The notes beneath the pieces are model-generated. The model saw only the letters and a program-made list of their open reading frames with translations. It did no database searches and had not been told where the DNA came from. A program made the translations under genes and the position numbers. A stretch of 64,000 nt of DNA, taken from positions 856,001 to 920,000 of the forward strand of contig NJPS01000051.1 of the NCBI GenBank assembly GCA_002946415.1. The letters are read 5' to 3'. Positions 1 to 11,147 of the stretch are shown here, one piece after another. How positions within the stretch are numbered: the first letter of the stretch is position 1; each line of letters opens with the position of its first letter. Source of the stretch: Rutstroemia sp. NJR-2017a BVV2 (Eukaryota; Ascomycota; Leotiomycetes; Helotiales; Rutstroemiaceae).

Positions 1-1368
1 TTGGTGTCATGGGAAAAGTCGAAGTAAATGGACTGGTTCAGAGGGAAGGTGACAGTGTTATTATCGAGGGTCGTGTTGATTTGAGAACCGGAATAGCCAA
101 GTGTGTGGTTTTGTAACCGAGCTATCATTTCCTGTTGATAGCCTATCCCCACAGCACGGCCGGTAGGAGAGGCGAATGAAGAAGCACCGGCGAAGTAGAG
201 GTCGAGTGCGTATTCGAAGCCCTCCCATTCGGAGTAGGTGAAGAGGTCGCAGAATCTGCTGTAACCGTAGGCGACCTAATAATATTAGAATCTGAACAAA
301 CAGCACGTGGGAGTTGGACTTACTGTCTCGTATGGACACATGGTTTGGGCTGCATAAGTATCTGTAACAGTCCAGTTGAACTCTGGGGAAATCAAGGCTT
401 GGAATCGTTCGGTAGCATCTTGGAGATAGATAGAAACCCATTCTAGACTGGCATTGTTCCCACCAGCACTTCTGTAGTTGTTTGAATTGGGGCAGTTGTC
501 ATAACCAGCCAAACTATTGTTGTAACCAGTTTGTTCAATGATGACTTCAATGGTAGCATTATTGGTCCATTCCAGACCAAAGAAGCCAGCCATGAAGTAT
601 TCTGCACTCTGTAATAGTTTAGCAACCTGTTAAATAGTGCAGGCAGTAGTATCGCTTACCTTAAGCATACGGTCTTGGGTGGTAGTTCTGGCGATGATCT
701 TGCTATACGGATTATATAGCTGAGCATACTGATAATAGTGCAGGATACCACTCTCGAACAGCTCCTGTCGGCCCCGGGGAACTAGAATCTCATAGCCAAG
801 CTGATACTTCCAGTCGTTCAAGAATGACAGGGCACCTGTAGCATTGAACTTGCCGGTATTGTTTGCAACTTTCTGGCCAAACGTTGCAACATTGCTTCCA
901 GAAGTGGGATAACGAGCGCCATGGCGGCTCAAGAGCTTTCAGGAAACGTCAGTTACAGGTCCAGATGATATAAGGAATCCAATATCTTACTTGTAGTTGG
1001 ACAATCTCCGCCCCGGGCGGTAGCGGATATTCAGCTACACCAAACCCGGACGGATTAGGGAAATACGGGGACAGCTGCCCCATAAGATGAAAGATACTGC
1101 CATTCTGGCCTTGTCCTACAATCGGTTCGCCCGTCTCAAGTGGCGTGTTCGGAACATAGGTGACGGTGGGAGCAAAAGACACAGGATTAGTCTGGGCCAA
1201 AAATGGTGCTCTTCCCGTTGCAGTCGGACCCGCCCACAACTCAGGTGACGTCTGAAAATACTGGGGTACTTTCTCCGAGCTCGAACACGGTGTTGCGTGT
1301 CTTTCTGGAAGAAGGGCGGCGGACGTTACGCCCGTGAGGGCCAGGAGGAGAATCTGGTCTAACAACAT
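1..1368 (-). CDS. Histidine acid phosphatase / phytase-like, 3' end outside window
   Basis: Secreted or membrane-linked phosphomonoesterase of the histidine acid phosphatase family. Four exons read leftward: 991-1368, 660-935, 324-608 and 1-275, with the reading frame kept across three GT-AG introns. The chosen ATG at 1368 is followed by a hydrophobic signal-like stretch (LLDQILLLALTG). An in-frame upstream ATG at 1485 would add a second hydrophobic segment, so the start is not certain. Exon 2 opens with the catalytic RHGARYP motif (nucleophile His), and the last visible residues include SHDT, matching the proton-donor HD motif. Many N-glycosylation sequons (NNT, NAT, NNS) fit an extracellular enzyme. 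The family includes fungal phytases and acid phosphatases, and I cannot tell which substrate applies. The C-terminal end lies beyond base 1. Confidence 0.88.
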
Positions 1369-2918
1369 TATATACGACGCGTATAGGAATGCGCAGATAA
1401 TGAAAAAGAGAGCAACTTTTCGCCAAGTCTCGCTACTTTTTGGACTTCCAGAGCTCCATGAGAGCTCTTTATATCGATGAAGCATAGCTTCGGTACCGAA
1501 TGAAGGTTCTTCTTCCGTCCTGCCTTCAGAGTGTGAATGACTGTTGTTGTGCTGCCTATGCTTGCATGGTAAGGTAATTGACGTATGTAATTGATTGATT
1601 GCAGCTGCCAATGAGAAGCGTCGAATCCCGAACGCGCAGTGATGAAGTTGGATTGCTCTTGATGATGTTGGACGGATAGGGATAGGAAATGGGCTCATGG
1701 ATACCGCGAAAATGCACGGTGACGCTGTTCACCCGCGCTTCCAGCCTGCCGAACCCGCCCCACGTTTTTACATTGCTGGCGGACGAGCACTGTGAGGAGT
1801 GTATTACTCAAAATAACTTCGATAACGACCTATAAAGGCTCTATTCTTGCTGTGATACTTCTTCCATGATACGGAGCTGTACCTTGTACATAACATAACA
1901 TTAATTTTATATGTCTAGGTCTAGGGGCGAGAGTCTTACAAGGTTGCACTACTTCTCCTGCGGGGAAAATGCTGGCTGAATCGGGACGACATAGGGACAT
2001 CGTACTGGCCCTACCTTTGTACAAATTCCAGCTGTTACGGCCGTTGCATAGAACTGTCATAATTCCTATTGATACGGCTAATTAATAGAGGGAGGATACA
2101 CCTCGTCGAGCCGATGGTTTTCAATGTACCACAACAGTTCGAACAATCAGAATCGCGATTACAGCGTGCGTAGCGGATTTGTAGTTCGAGTATATTTTGA
2201 AGCCGAAAAGGTAATCTTACGTATAGCCATGAAGCTGGCAGCTCTGTATCCAGAGAACACAGCACTCCAAACAACATTCATCATTCCACAATGTCTAAGA
2301 GCCTCCCAGACATTCAGCCCATCAACCCACCATCTTACTATAGTACAACTAGACCCTTACATCTTGGTTTCGGTACATGCTGTTGCATGCCAATCTTTAC
2401 TCTACGGACCAGGCAGTTTGTTAACTTCACCTAAGATCTTGTCCTATTTCTACATTCCATCTTGATACTGAGCTATCGTCGCAAGGTAGGGAACACAGGG
2501 GATTGAACTTATCCAGAAGGAAAATGGCTGACAACCTATTTCCAGACCGCGGAAGACATACCAGACGGCCAGACCATGTTAGAAGAGCTTGAGAGAGATG
2601 ACTTCCACGCGGGGGAGAGGAAGTGGAATAGCGAAAGCTCCCGCTCGGATCTCCGAAGTCTTCCCTGATGAGATAATGACGTCAATCACCGCTATCAGCG
2701 GGGTCCTCCGCAACCCCTCTCTGCTACGAGAGGAAGTACGTACCTCGTATCAAGAACCAGAAAGAGACAAAGCAGTAGCATATATACACCAATCGCCCAG
2801 TAGTAACGCGTATACAAGCACAATAGAAACTCGCCAAAGCAGTTACCGAACGAAATCGCCGTCGAGTCACGTTGCCCAGCCGTCGCCAGAAAACAGCTGT
2901 GAATAGGGGAGATTATCT
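1369..2918. other. Intergenic, no supported gene
   Basis: This gap separates the divergently read phosphatase and first alcohol dehydrogenase, so it probably holds both promoters. Short open frames (for example 2124-2465 and 2589-2906 on the plus strand) show no recognisable domain or credible intron pattern, and I do not support them as genes. Confidence 0.5.
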
Positions 2919-4725
2919 ATGGAAGAATCGATCGTTAAAAAGGGTTCTGATACAATAATGGCGACACAAGCGTCACCTGATGCTCAGTCTGGCGGGCAGG
3001 TTTCTGAGGCATCAGAAATTGACGAGATTCCGGACACCATGCTCGCTGTGCAAGTGGTAGAGGTAAGTACATGATATTGTGCAAATAGAACATCCAACAA
3101 TCAAGACGAAATGCCTTGCCCTCCCGAGATCGGTTATGCTGTCGAAAAAGCCAGCGGGGAGTACAGTTGTTTATGGACCAACTTCGATTTTCGGCATACT
3201 ATATTGATCTTTTCGATGTCCACTTCGATTACGAACAATCAAGTCACCGTATCAGATATAGTAGTTTCGAACTTTGAACGTGGTCGATAAAACACTGCCT
3301 CTACACTATCCCGTCGACGCCCCTCCTCCCCCTCAATAACCACAACTAACACTCTTCTCCGCTCCCCATCTAGTTCAATAAACCCTACGCCATCCACCGC
3401 ATCCCCACACCCACGCTCCCCCTCTCCCCGCACGACCTCCTCATAAAAATCGCCACCGCCTCCCTCTGCCACACCGACAACATGGTCAGCTCCGGCGTCT
3501 TCAGCACCTCTCTCCCATGCACCGCATCCCACGAAGGCGCCGGCACCGTCGTGGCCGTGGGCTCCGCGATCCAGGACATCAAGCTCGGCGACCGCGTCTT
3601 GTGCGGTATAATCTACCATCGGTGCGGCGAGTGCGCGGATTGCACTGGTCCGGAAGAACTGCGCCATCATTGCGAGAAGGCGGAGTACCTCGGCGTCAAG
3701 ACGAACGGCGCGTTCGCTGAGTACGAGGTCGTGGATGGGAGGGAGTGTTGCGTTTTGCCGGAAAACGTAGGGTTTCAAACTGCGGCGCCGTTGGCGTGTG
3801 CGGGGGTTACGGTTTGTATGTCTGACTAGTCTAGTCTATTTCTTTCATGACATAAAATCCGATAACTTAAAGCAAAACACGAAGAAGACAAGCTTACCAG
3901 AAATCAGGGGGCGGACTAGCAAGGGCGGGATTGCAAGCCGGCGAAACCGTTGCGATAGTTGGAGCAGGAGGTGGGCTCGGTCACCTGGGGATCCAGTTTG
4001 CGAAAGCGGTTGGACTTAAAGTCATCGCGATCGATGCACGGGACGAAGCTCTTCAGCTTGCTAAGGATTCTGGTGCCGACACTGTAATCGATGCACGCCA
4101 GCCGAAAGAAAAAGTGGTGGAAGAAGTTAAAAATGTAACGGGAGGCAGGGGCGCAGACTCGACGATCAACGTTAGTGACCATGCGACAGCTGCCGCAACT
4201 GCGGTTGCGGTGACTAAAATGCGTAAGTCTATTGCTCCTCATGTTTAAAATTATAACATCAAGCTTTTCCTTCTCGATTATGGCATTGAGAAGGATGGCA
4301 ACTGTTGCTGTCGTTGAAACATGTTGGAGTTGCTTTTTAAAGAGGTTGGGGTGCTGACGGGATATTTCCGGAAACAGACTGTATAGTGATACAAATCGCG
4401 CAACCTGAAAACGTGTGTATCCCAATGCCAGATTTAATCTTCCGTGACATCCGAATCCATGGTAGTCTGATAGGTGAGTTGGAGGATCCTTCGCCCCCGT
4501 GATCGTTACTGAGGAGGAGCAGCACCTAGAGCGGAAATGCAGAAGATGCTAGAAATAGTATCCAAACACGACATCAAGGTACATACGAATCCATTTAAAG
4601 GACTGGAAGAGGTACCAAAAGCAGTGGAGCTTGCCCGCTCAGGTAAGATGAAGGGGAAGCCTGTTGTATTGATTGATGGCAAGGCAATTGAGAAAGAAAA
4701 GAGATCTGGCCTGAAGATGGTATAG
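2919..4725 (+). CDS. Zinc-dependent alcohol dehydrogenase (MDR family), copy 1
   Basis: Medium-chain NAD(P)-dependent alcohol dehydrogenase oxidising or reducing alcohols and aldehydes. Five exons (2919-3062, 3374-3815, 3908-4222, 4378-4473, 4523-4725) sum to 1200 bases, exactly 399 residues plus stop; all introns are GT-AG. The GroES-like half shows the catalytic zinc motifs SLCHTD and SHEGAG. The structural-zinc lobe has four cysteines (CGECADC, then HHC). The Rossmann half shows VAIVGAGGGLGHLG. The first exon encodes about 40 residues (MEESIVKK...) before the core begins at MLAVQVVE, so translation may start later; no clear targeting signal is visible there. A second, different zinc ADH lies 4 kb away on the other strand. 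Natural substrate unknown. Confidence 0.93.
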
Positions 4726-5239
4726 GAGATTGTATATGCAATGATGAAACAATCAACCAACAAACCAACCAACAAGTCAAAACCGTGAGCAGCACAAACT
4801 TCATGAAAGGTAATGAACATGCCGCGGTTGATGAGGCAAGACAGTAAGCAAAACAAATTTTCAATGGAAGCAAGCATTGATATCGATGCGATTTATTCTA
4901 AAGGAAGAAAAGAATGCGTCTTATGGAATCGCCCGCAATACAAAGTTGCGGAACTATCCAGAGTGTATAGTACATCTCGGCACATCTAAAACGACCTTTT
5001 CTAATCTAAAAGACAATCTTGATACAGTGATGGTATCTGGTATACAACAAAAAATTCAAAAACGGCCCAAAATCCAACAAAATGCTTCTGCACGAAGAAT
5101 AACATGATGGTTCCTGACCATTAAATGATATGCACAGAAGAGTAGAATGTAAAAACAAATAAAATGAAAGGGGAGATAGTAGGGTCCCAAATCCGGAATG
5201 ATACGAAGCCAGGTAGGCAACGGCGACTGCCAGCAGATT
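4726..5239. other. Intergenic between convergent genes
   Basis: The 3' ends of the first alcohol dehydrogenase and the SWIM-like gene face each other here. The stretch is AT-rich and should carry both 3' untranslated regions. I see no gene in it. Confidence 0.5.
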
Positions 5240-6931
5240 TCACATCATGGTCCTTTTCCCTTTCCGTTCGGTGGCACTAGAAGACCGTGCAGTTCGTTTT
5301 CCTAGCAACGAGCGAGTCGTAGTACCTCTTTCTGCACGAGATGAAGAGCCTTGACCGGTAGAAGATAAGGCATCCCTACCAACAAGAGACGAAGAGCCTC
5401 GTCCTGCAAGGGAAGATGGGTCACGCCTAGTACGAGAGGAAGAGGTTGATCCGCCACCCAAGAACGATGACATGACACTAGAACTCGCCGATGCCGCTGT
5501 CGGAATTTCAGGGAGCCCATGATTTCTTCTGAGTCTTGCCACAACATAACCTAATCGGTTCATATACGAACTCGATGCGGCATAGGCGTGACTAGCAAGT
5601 CTGAATTGAAGATGAGTCAAGCGGTCAATGTATTGACGGGGTGCGGTTGCTTCTTCCGGCAAGCTTTCCAGAGCATCAAGGATAAATTCGCCTCTGCCAC
5701 TTTCTGATTGCGGACCCAAAAGATTCAGATAGAGATTCCTATGAGTGCTTGGCTCACCATGGGGACGTTGGCGTACCCAATCAATATTGGTATAGAGCTC
5801 GGTATTGCGAAAAACGATAGCTTCTAACATCTGAATTAAAAGTGCAGCGGCTTGCGCCTGTGACACATAACTCATGCCATTGCGCCATTGAAGGTTATCC
5901 CTGATGGAATCGACGAGCTCAACAAGAGTTCGGGCACACCATGGAACATCATGTTGAAATTTGGTATTAGAGGACGGACCCATTGCTGTCCAATCAGAGA
6001 GCTTGCCTGTGGATTCGAATTCATCCAGTTTGTCAAGGGCCCCAAAATATTTCTCTCCCATCTTCCGGAGGTATTCGGTATCGCAACGCTCTCGAGATAC
6101 TATTGTTTCGAATTTTTGGAAAGTATCATCATCATGTATCAGCAGCTTAGACAAGGTTGCTTCAAGATCGTATGGAGCCAGAACTTCATGAGAGTGCAGA
6201 GCGAAATCAAATACATCAGGTCTGTACTCCTCCGCTACAGTGTCGTGGTGGAAAGTCGACATGATGTCCCTGACAGCTGCCCTTCTCGATCGTGTAGTTG
6301 TATTTCTTCTCTGGCGCTCATTCGCGAGTCTCCATGATGCAGGCTCATATTCGTAAGATTCGTCCTGGACACCCCAACCATGTTCATCACATACTCTCGG
6401 CATTGATCTATCCTCGAGATAATCATAGACACTTTGACCATTTGTGATATGAATTTGAGACTTAAGCCAAGCAATGTGATCGCATGACGGGTCTCCACAT
6501 GAACATTCTTCCCCTCTCGTTTGTGATGAACGAAATCGGATACCAAGCCCTCTGACTTCTGCAATGCCGAGCTGGAAAGCGTAATACGTGTCATTGGGAG
6601 ATTGTACGTGGCGGCAGTGGTCCACAGCAAGAATGGTTTGCGATGGGATTGATCCATCGTCAGGAAGATATTCCTCCTCCGATTCGTATCCTTGCAGGTT
6701 CTCACCCGCGAACCCCGCTTGTGTGTTTTCTTCGTCGTCTGTATCAGATCCATCTTCAGGCTCGGAGAAGATTTCAGGCGCGGCACCATGGTCGGAGTCA
6801 GCGTCATCGTCCGTGTCGCGCACTGGAGCTTTGCCCTTCGAGCTCTGATGCGAGGAGATATGACCACTTCGTGTAGCATGCATGGTCTTGCTGATGTAAA
6901 GCTTGCTGAAATCGGATAATGGAGACGACAT
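5240..6931 (-). CDS. Acidic protein with SWIM-like CxCx4CxH zinc motif, single exon
   Basis: One uninterrupted frame of 563 residues from ATG at 6931. The N-terminal 100 residues are acidic and disordered (DTDDDADSD, SEPEDGSDTDDEE). Near residue 145 lies CSCGDPSCDH, which fits the SWIM zinc-finger pattern CxCxnCxH; such fingers bind DNA or protein in chromatin and recombination factors and in MULE transposases. The middle is helical and otherwise unrecognised. The C-terminal 100 residues are Ser/Arg rich, ending in a basic stretch (ERKGKRTMM) that could be a nuclear signal. Absence of introns is unusual beside its intron-rich neighbours. I recognise no transposase catalytic motif, so I treat it as a host gene of unknown function. 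The zinc call rests on the motif alone. Confidence 0.75.
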   Translation of the reverse strand: MSSPLSDFSKLYISKTMHATRSGHISSHQSSKGKAPVRDTDDDADSDHGAAPEIFSEPEDGSDTDDEENTQAGFAGENLQGYESEEEYLPDDGSIPSQTILAVDHCRHVQSPNDTYYAFQLGIAEVRGLGIRFRSSQTRGEECSCGDPSCDHIAWLKSQIHITNGQSVYDYLEDRSMPRVCDEHGWGVQDESYEYEPASWRLANERQRRNTTTRSRRAAVRDIMSTFHHDTVAEEYRPDVFDFALHSHEVLAPYDLEATLSKLLIHDDDTFQKFETIVSRERCDTEYLRKMGEKYFGALDKLDEFESTGKLSDWTAMGPSSNTKFQHDVPWCARTLVELVDSIRDNLQWRNGMSYVSQAQAAALLIQMLEAIVFRNTELYTNIDWVRQRPHGEPSTHRNLYLNLLGPQSESGRGEFILDALESLPEEATAPRQYIDRLTHLQFRLASHAYAASSSYMNRLGYVVARLRRNHGLPEIPTAASASSSVMSSFLGGGSTSSSRTRRDPSSLAGRGSSSLVGRDALSSTGQGSSSRAERGTTTRSLLGKRTARSSSATERKGKRTMM

Positions 6932-8541
6932 GAAGGTAACAAGTCGGAAGATCTGGTGATATAGAAACCATGACGACCACCATATTATTTATATATCTTG
7001 TGAGATTGTGGACATGCCCCTCTCTCTGCACGCCGAGTTCTATGTCATTGTGTCAGTACCCATAGGATTAGCAGTAACAGTACTCAGCCTTTGAAATGAC
7101 AACAGCATTGGTAGCATTAGAGGGCCAAAAAGACGGCCTCCTGGGTCTTCAAATATGGCCGGCTGTGGGAGCACAAGGCACTCATATGTAGAAAGTATGC
7201 ACGAGAGAGACCCGTTGGAACATTCCCAGTAATAGCAGCATATGAGGTAAGGATGGGACGGTTCAAGCCACACCAGAATTGTCGCCTGCGGCGTCAAAGA
7301 AATTTGTGTGGACGGTAAGAGTCGAAAGGCGAAGGGCCCACCGAAATCACCAACCAAATACGATTAGCGACAGGAAACGAATAAGCAGGCGAGGCAGGCT
7401 GACAACAAGCTGATGCGCGCTTTGGCCAATCAATTCCGTCCAGACTCCAGACTGTGTCCCTCCGGATTAATTGTTTCTACTCTGCTATTGTATGGATTGT
7501 TGCACAGGAAACAGAAAAACGTTTGGTAGGGCTCCTTCGCTCCTTTCACTCAGCAATATAATCAAATCCCTTCCCCCTTCAACTAATATTCGCCATCGAT
7601 ATGCCAAAATTGCACGTCTACGTCGATGTCACACACAGGATGAGCAATTAAAACGGCCAAAATCGCATCGTACTCCATCCATCACGGTCCGCCCCGGCTC
7701 CTGACTACCAGAAAGAGCAGAAAGAGAGTGGAAAACACAGTGCAGCAAACGGCCAGGGGGATCAAGGATTGCGGCCTAGCAAATCGGCGACCACAATGAA
7801 GGGCTGTTGAGCCAAATGCTGGCATGGTTTACACCTTGGACATCGGGATAGAAGCTTCTATGGAGCTTCGGACTTTCTCGCAACTTTCTGCCTGTAGCCG
7901 TATTCGTTCCAATTGAATGCGTTTCCAGAACCAAGGTCGTCCATAACTCCATGCATCCTCGCACGCTCCGTCCGCATTACTTTGTTGTCAAGTGATAAAG
8001 AAGTGATAAAATGGAGGTGGTAAGGGTATTCTGCATTGCTGCGCCACTTTTCGCGGCAGAAGTGTTGGTCCACCAAAACCCTCGTCTTGCCCCTCAAGCC
8101 CCTCTCACCCGCATTTCTCATACGAGAGCACATCTCAAAGAGGTTTGGCAGTTCACGAAGCCTCAAGGCATCAATGTTCTAGAGTTCTTTCGGTCATCGT
8201 ACCTGCGATGCCCTGGACGGTCCCAGAGCACCGGTACCGAACAACCTTCAGCTGCGCAATTTCTCCCAATGGGTAAATGGAAAATGCTTGCGCCTACAGA
8301 TGATTCTCGCGCTTTCACACTGTCGATTGGGTACCAAGGCTTGGGCATGTGGTCATCCTCAGAACTTTACTCCACTTGACCTGCGACGGAGCACAGTTGC
8401 TCGATCTGACTTGCTACATTGAGTTTTGTTTCACAGTTGCTTCATCGTTTGCAATTTCAGCTCTATTCAATAGTGATGGAGAAATCCACATATGCCGTGT
8501 GATATAACGGGTGGCAAATGCTGTACTTGTTTCTTGAACAA
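6932..8541. other. Intergenic, no supported gene
   Basis: Upstream of the SWIM-like gene and downstream of the second alcohol dehydrogenase. Several 60-120 codon open frames overlap each other on both strands (for example 7858-8166 minus and 8011-8379 plus). None shows a domain, signal or splice structure that I can defend. Confidence 0.45.
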
Positions 8542-10097
8542 CTATGATAGATCAAGCACCACTCTGCCCTGCATTTTGCCTTCAGACATCTCCTTGAATA
8601 CTTCGGTCAAGTTGGCCATTGGCTCCATCCTGCTTTTCGTCTTCACAATGCCCCGAGCAGCCATCTCCAGAACTTCCAATGCTTCACGCTGATTGCCTAC
8701 AGCCGAACCCTTGATCTTCCATTCATGGGCGACCTGATGGAAATTAGTTAGGATTATTGATGCACGGGGAGAGTGTGCTTCACCATTGCTGCAGGGAAGG
8801 AGTTGGCAATAGGTTGTGAGTCGCCTTCCGGCATTCCTACACAGACCAATGTTCCTCCAAATCTCAGGAAACTGAGCGCTTGCGCATAAGCGCGATTAGA
8901 AGCCGTGCACACGATCACTGCAGCCGCCCCAAGACCACCGGTGACTCTCTTCACCTCTTCGGCGATTGTCTTATCATCAAACTTAGTCATGTCAATGAAC
9001 GCTTCTGCTCCGCATTCCTTCACTAGGCTTTCTTTACTTCCATGATCAATTCCGAGGATTCTCATTGCCATTCCCCTGCTTCCGATTTGGCAAGCAAGAT
9101 GGCCCTAGTTTGGGTCAGTATGCGACCAAAAGGAATCCATAATGGGATAATTACGAGACCACCCCCAGCACCCGCTACAATGTGTTAGTTTCTGCACAAC
9201 TTCATGATATTCGGAGTTGATCTTACAGATAACAACCCATTGTCCACTTTGTGCATCGCTTTTTCTCAAGGCTGAATAAGTGGTCACGCCAGCGCATAAA
9301 AGAGGAGCGGCGTCTTTAGAATCCAGAGCATCAGGGATTGGTGTAACATAATTCGCTGGAGCCAGGGCATACTGCTGGAAAGTTCCGGGATCTGATTAAG
9401 CGTTAGAGGTGACCTTTTTTTCAGCCGAAAGAGCCTCGATTAACGAACAATAATAGCCAGAGATTTTTTGATTCTGTTCAACCCACTTATTAGCCGCCAA
9501 TACAACGCAAAGTCAGAATTGGGAGCGGAGCGACTCACAAAACAAACACCGTCATGGCCTTCAAGACAAGCAGCACAAGCACCACAAGCATACGCAATCC
9601 ACTTTAAAGTAAAGATCAGCCATGGCATAACCTCCTAGGCTTTTCGAAATGAAATCACCTTAATTCCAACACGATCCCCGACCTTAATACGACCGTTCTC
9701 GGATCCCGGGCCTAACTTATGGACGACTCCGACGCCTTCGTGGCCGCCTACCTGTCCTGCTTGGGTAGGATAAGGGACTGTCGATTATGCCATTAATTTC
9801 CTATCTTTTATGTGACAGAGGTTGCAAGCTTACGGCCCCTCCAACTGTTCTCCATCACACCCATATCACTGTGGCAAACGCCGGAATGCGTCCTGAATAC
9901 GACAACACAATCAGCGACATCAACTTTTCAAAAGGGGTTGCACAATGTTATACTCACAGTCTAACGAGCACATCCCCCGCTCCTGGCTCTGGTGTATCTA
10001 GCATTTCGACCTTTGTGGAAATTGTGCCTGGCTTGTCATACACAACAGCCTTGTACTGCTTAGGGATATCGAACGTGTGGGTTTCTGTGGCGGCCAT
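8542..10097 (-). CDS. Zinc-dependent alcohol dehydrogenase (ADH1-type), copy 2, nine exons
   Basis: Cytosolic-type NAD alcohol dehydrogenase. Exons, read leftward: 9958-10097, 9834-9892, 9659-9777, 9539-9601, 9449-9473, 9227-9391, 9155-9174, 8784-9104, 8542-8733; total 1104 bases, 367 residues plus stop, frame closed at every junction. It has the catalytic-zinc motifs GVCHSD and GGHEGVG, a structural-zinc lobe CGACAACLEGHDGVC, and the coenzyme glycine motif GAGGGLGH split across exons 7 and 8. Two exons are tiny (25 and 20 bases); the 25-base one encodes NQKISGYY, a stretch I recall as conserved in yeast-type ADHs, which supports it. No targeting peptide is seen. It shares a 1.05 kb divergent promoter region with the FMN oxidase at 11148, consistent with linked alcohol/hydroxy-acid metabolism (inference). 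Confidence 0.93.
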
Positions 10098-11147
10098 TGT
10101 TGCTGTATGTGTTGATGTGCTACTTGTCACTTGGTATTTTCGTTTCTGGAATATCTAGAAACTGAAAGAGGAAAAGAAAAGTAAGATGGAAGACACGGGA
10201 TCAATTCAATTTAAGTAACACTCAGGTAGCTAGGAGTGGGGCTACTCTCTTCCCATCCGACGTGGGATTGAACTATGCACACCGAGGCTTCCCGGCTTCC
10301 TCCAAAAGGTGTGATGCATACCAATGACCTAGGAGTAGTGTTTAATGGCGTCTACTAAGGACTAAGATCCCACGCGTTTCAAGCAACAGTTCGCAATTCG
10401 TGAGTTCGGTCTTCCGGGCGAAGCAGATCACGGGTGGGGTAAGGACCTCCCCAAGCTTACAATTGGCCTCTTGGAGTGCGGGGTTCTAGTTATCAGATAC
10501 AAGTAGCCACGGAGGCGTTCCGTGTTTTAGATTCTGCTCTCGGCCGGTAGTACAATTGCAGTTTGCATGATTTTGATGGCTTGATATTCTGGTCATCTAT
10601 TGACGGCGACATTATTTCTTCGTTGTACAGCATCATGTTGTGGAAATTCCATACACACCCAACGGGCACCTGTCTTTTATATACGGTGGGTGCATATCGA
10701 ATCGGGCAGGAGCGGGTAAGAAACCAACTGTTACAAGATATTCTTATCTTGCGAGGTAGGACAAATACCTCAAATATCTTGGCATATATTTAATTTAAGA
10801 AAATGCACGTGCGATGTAACATGTTCATCGTCGATTCGAGATTTGACCTCGTCGTCGATGGCTCTATATGACTGCGGGAGTTATGTAAACAGACAGCTCT
10901 GGTGTTGCAGGTGCAGAATCTCTGACTGCCGAGGCGGCCGAAATACGTTGCGTCATAGAGACCTTGTCAGCTTCTAGAGAGACCCGCAGTATCCGATCAG
11001 AGGGGTACAATTGTGAGTACGAAAGTTACAGGACAAGTACAGTCAATCACTTGAATTTCATATATTTCATTCTTGACTTGGGGAGTTTCGCATATCAATA
11101 TAATCGCCTGTCCATCTCCTATTATAATCGACTGAGCTTCTGCCGCA
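10098..11147. promoter_or_regulatory. Divergent intergenic region between ADH copy 2 and FMN oxidase
   Basis: The two start codons face away from each other across this stretch, so both promoters should lie here. It also contains a tRNA-like segment (separate entry). No operator or consensus site could be assigned with confidence. Confidence 0.45.
10255..10340 (-). repeat. Possible tRNA-derived (SINE-like) segment
   Basis: Read on the minus strand, TAGGTCATTGG (10321-10331) resembles a pol III A box, and AGTTCAATCCC (10264-10274) resembles a B box (GGTTCRANNCC). The spacing of about 46 bases is within the range for tRNA-type promoters. No proper cloverleaf with a matched acceptor stem is apparent, so it is not a functional tRNA. 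A tRNA-derived SINE or degenerate tRNA is possible, but chance is not excluded. Confidence 0.25.

Noticed and set aside
3239..3778. 179-codon minus-strand frame
   Set aside because: Antisense to ADH exon 2, Gly/Val/Asp-rich composition typical of a shadow of GC-rich coding DNA.
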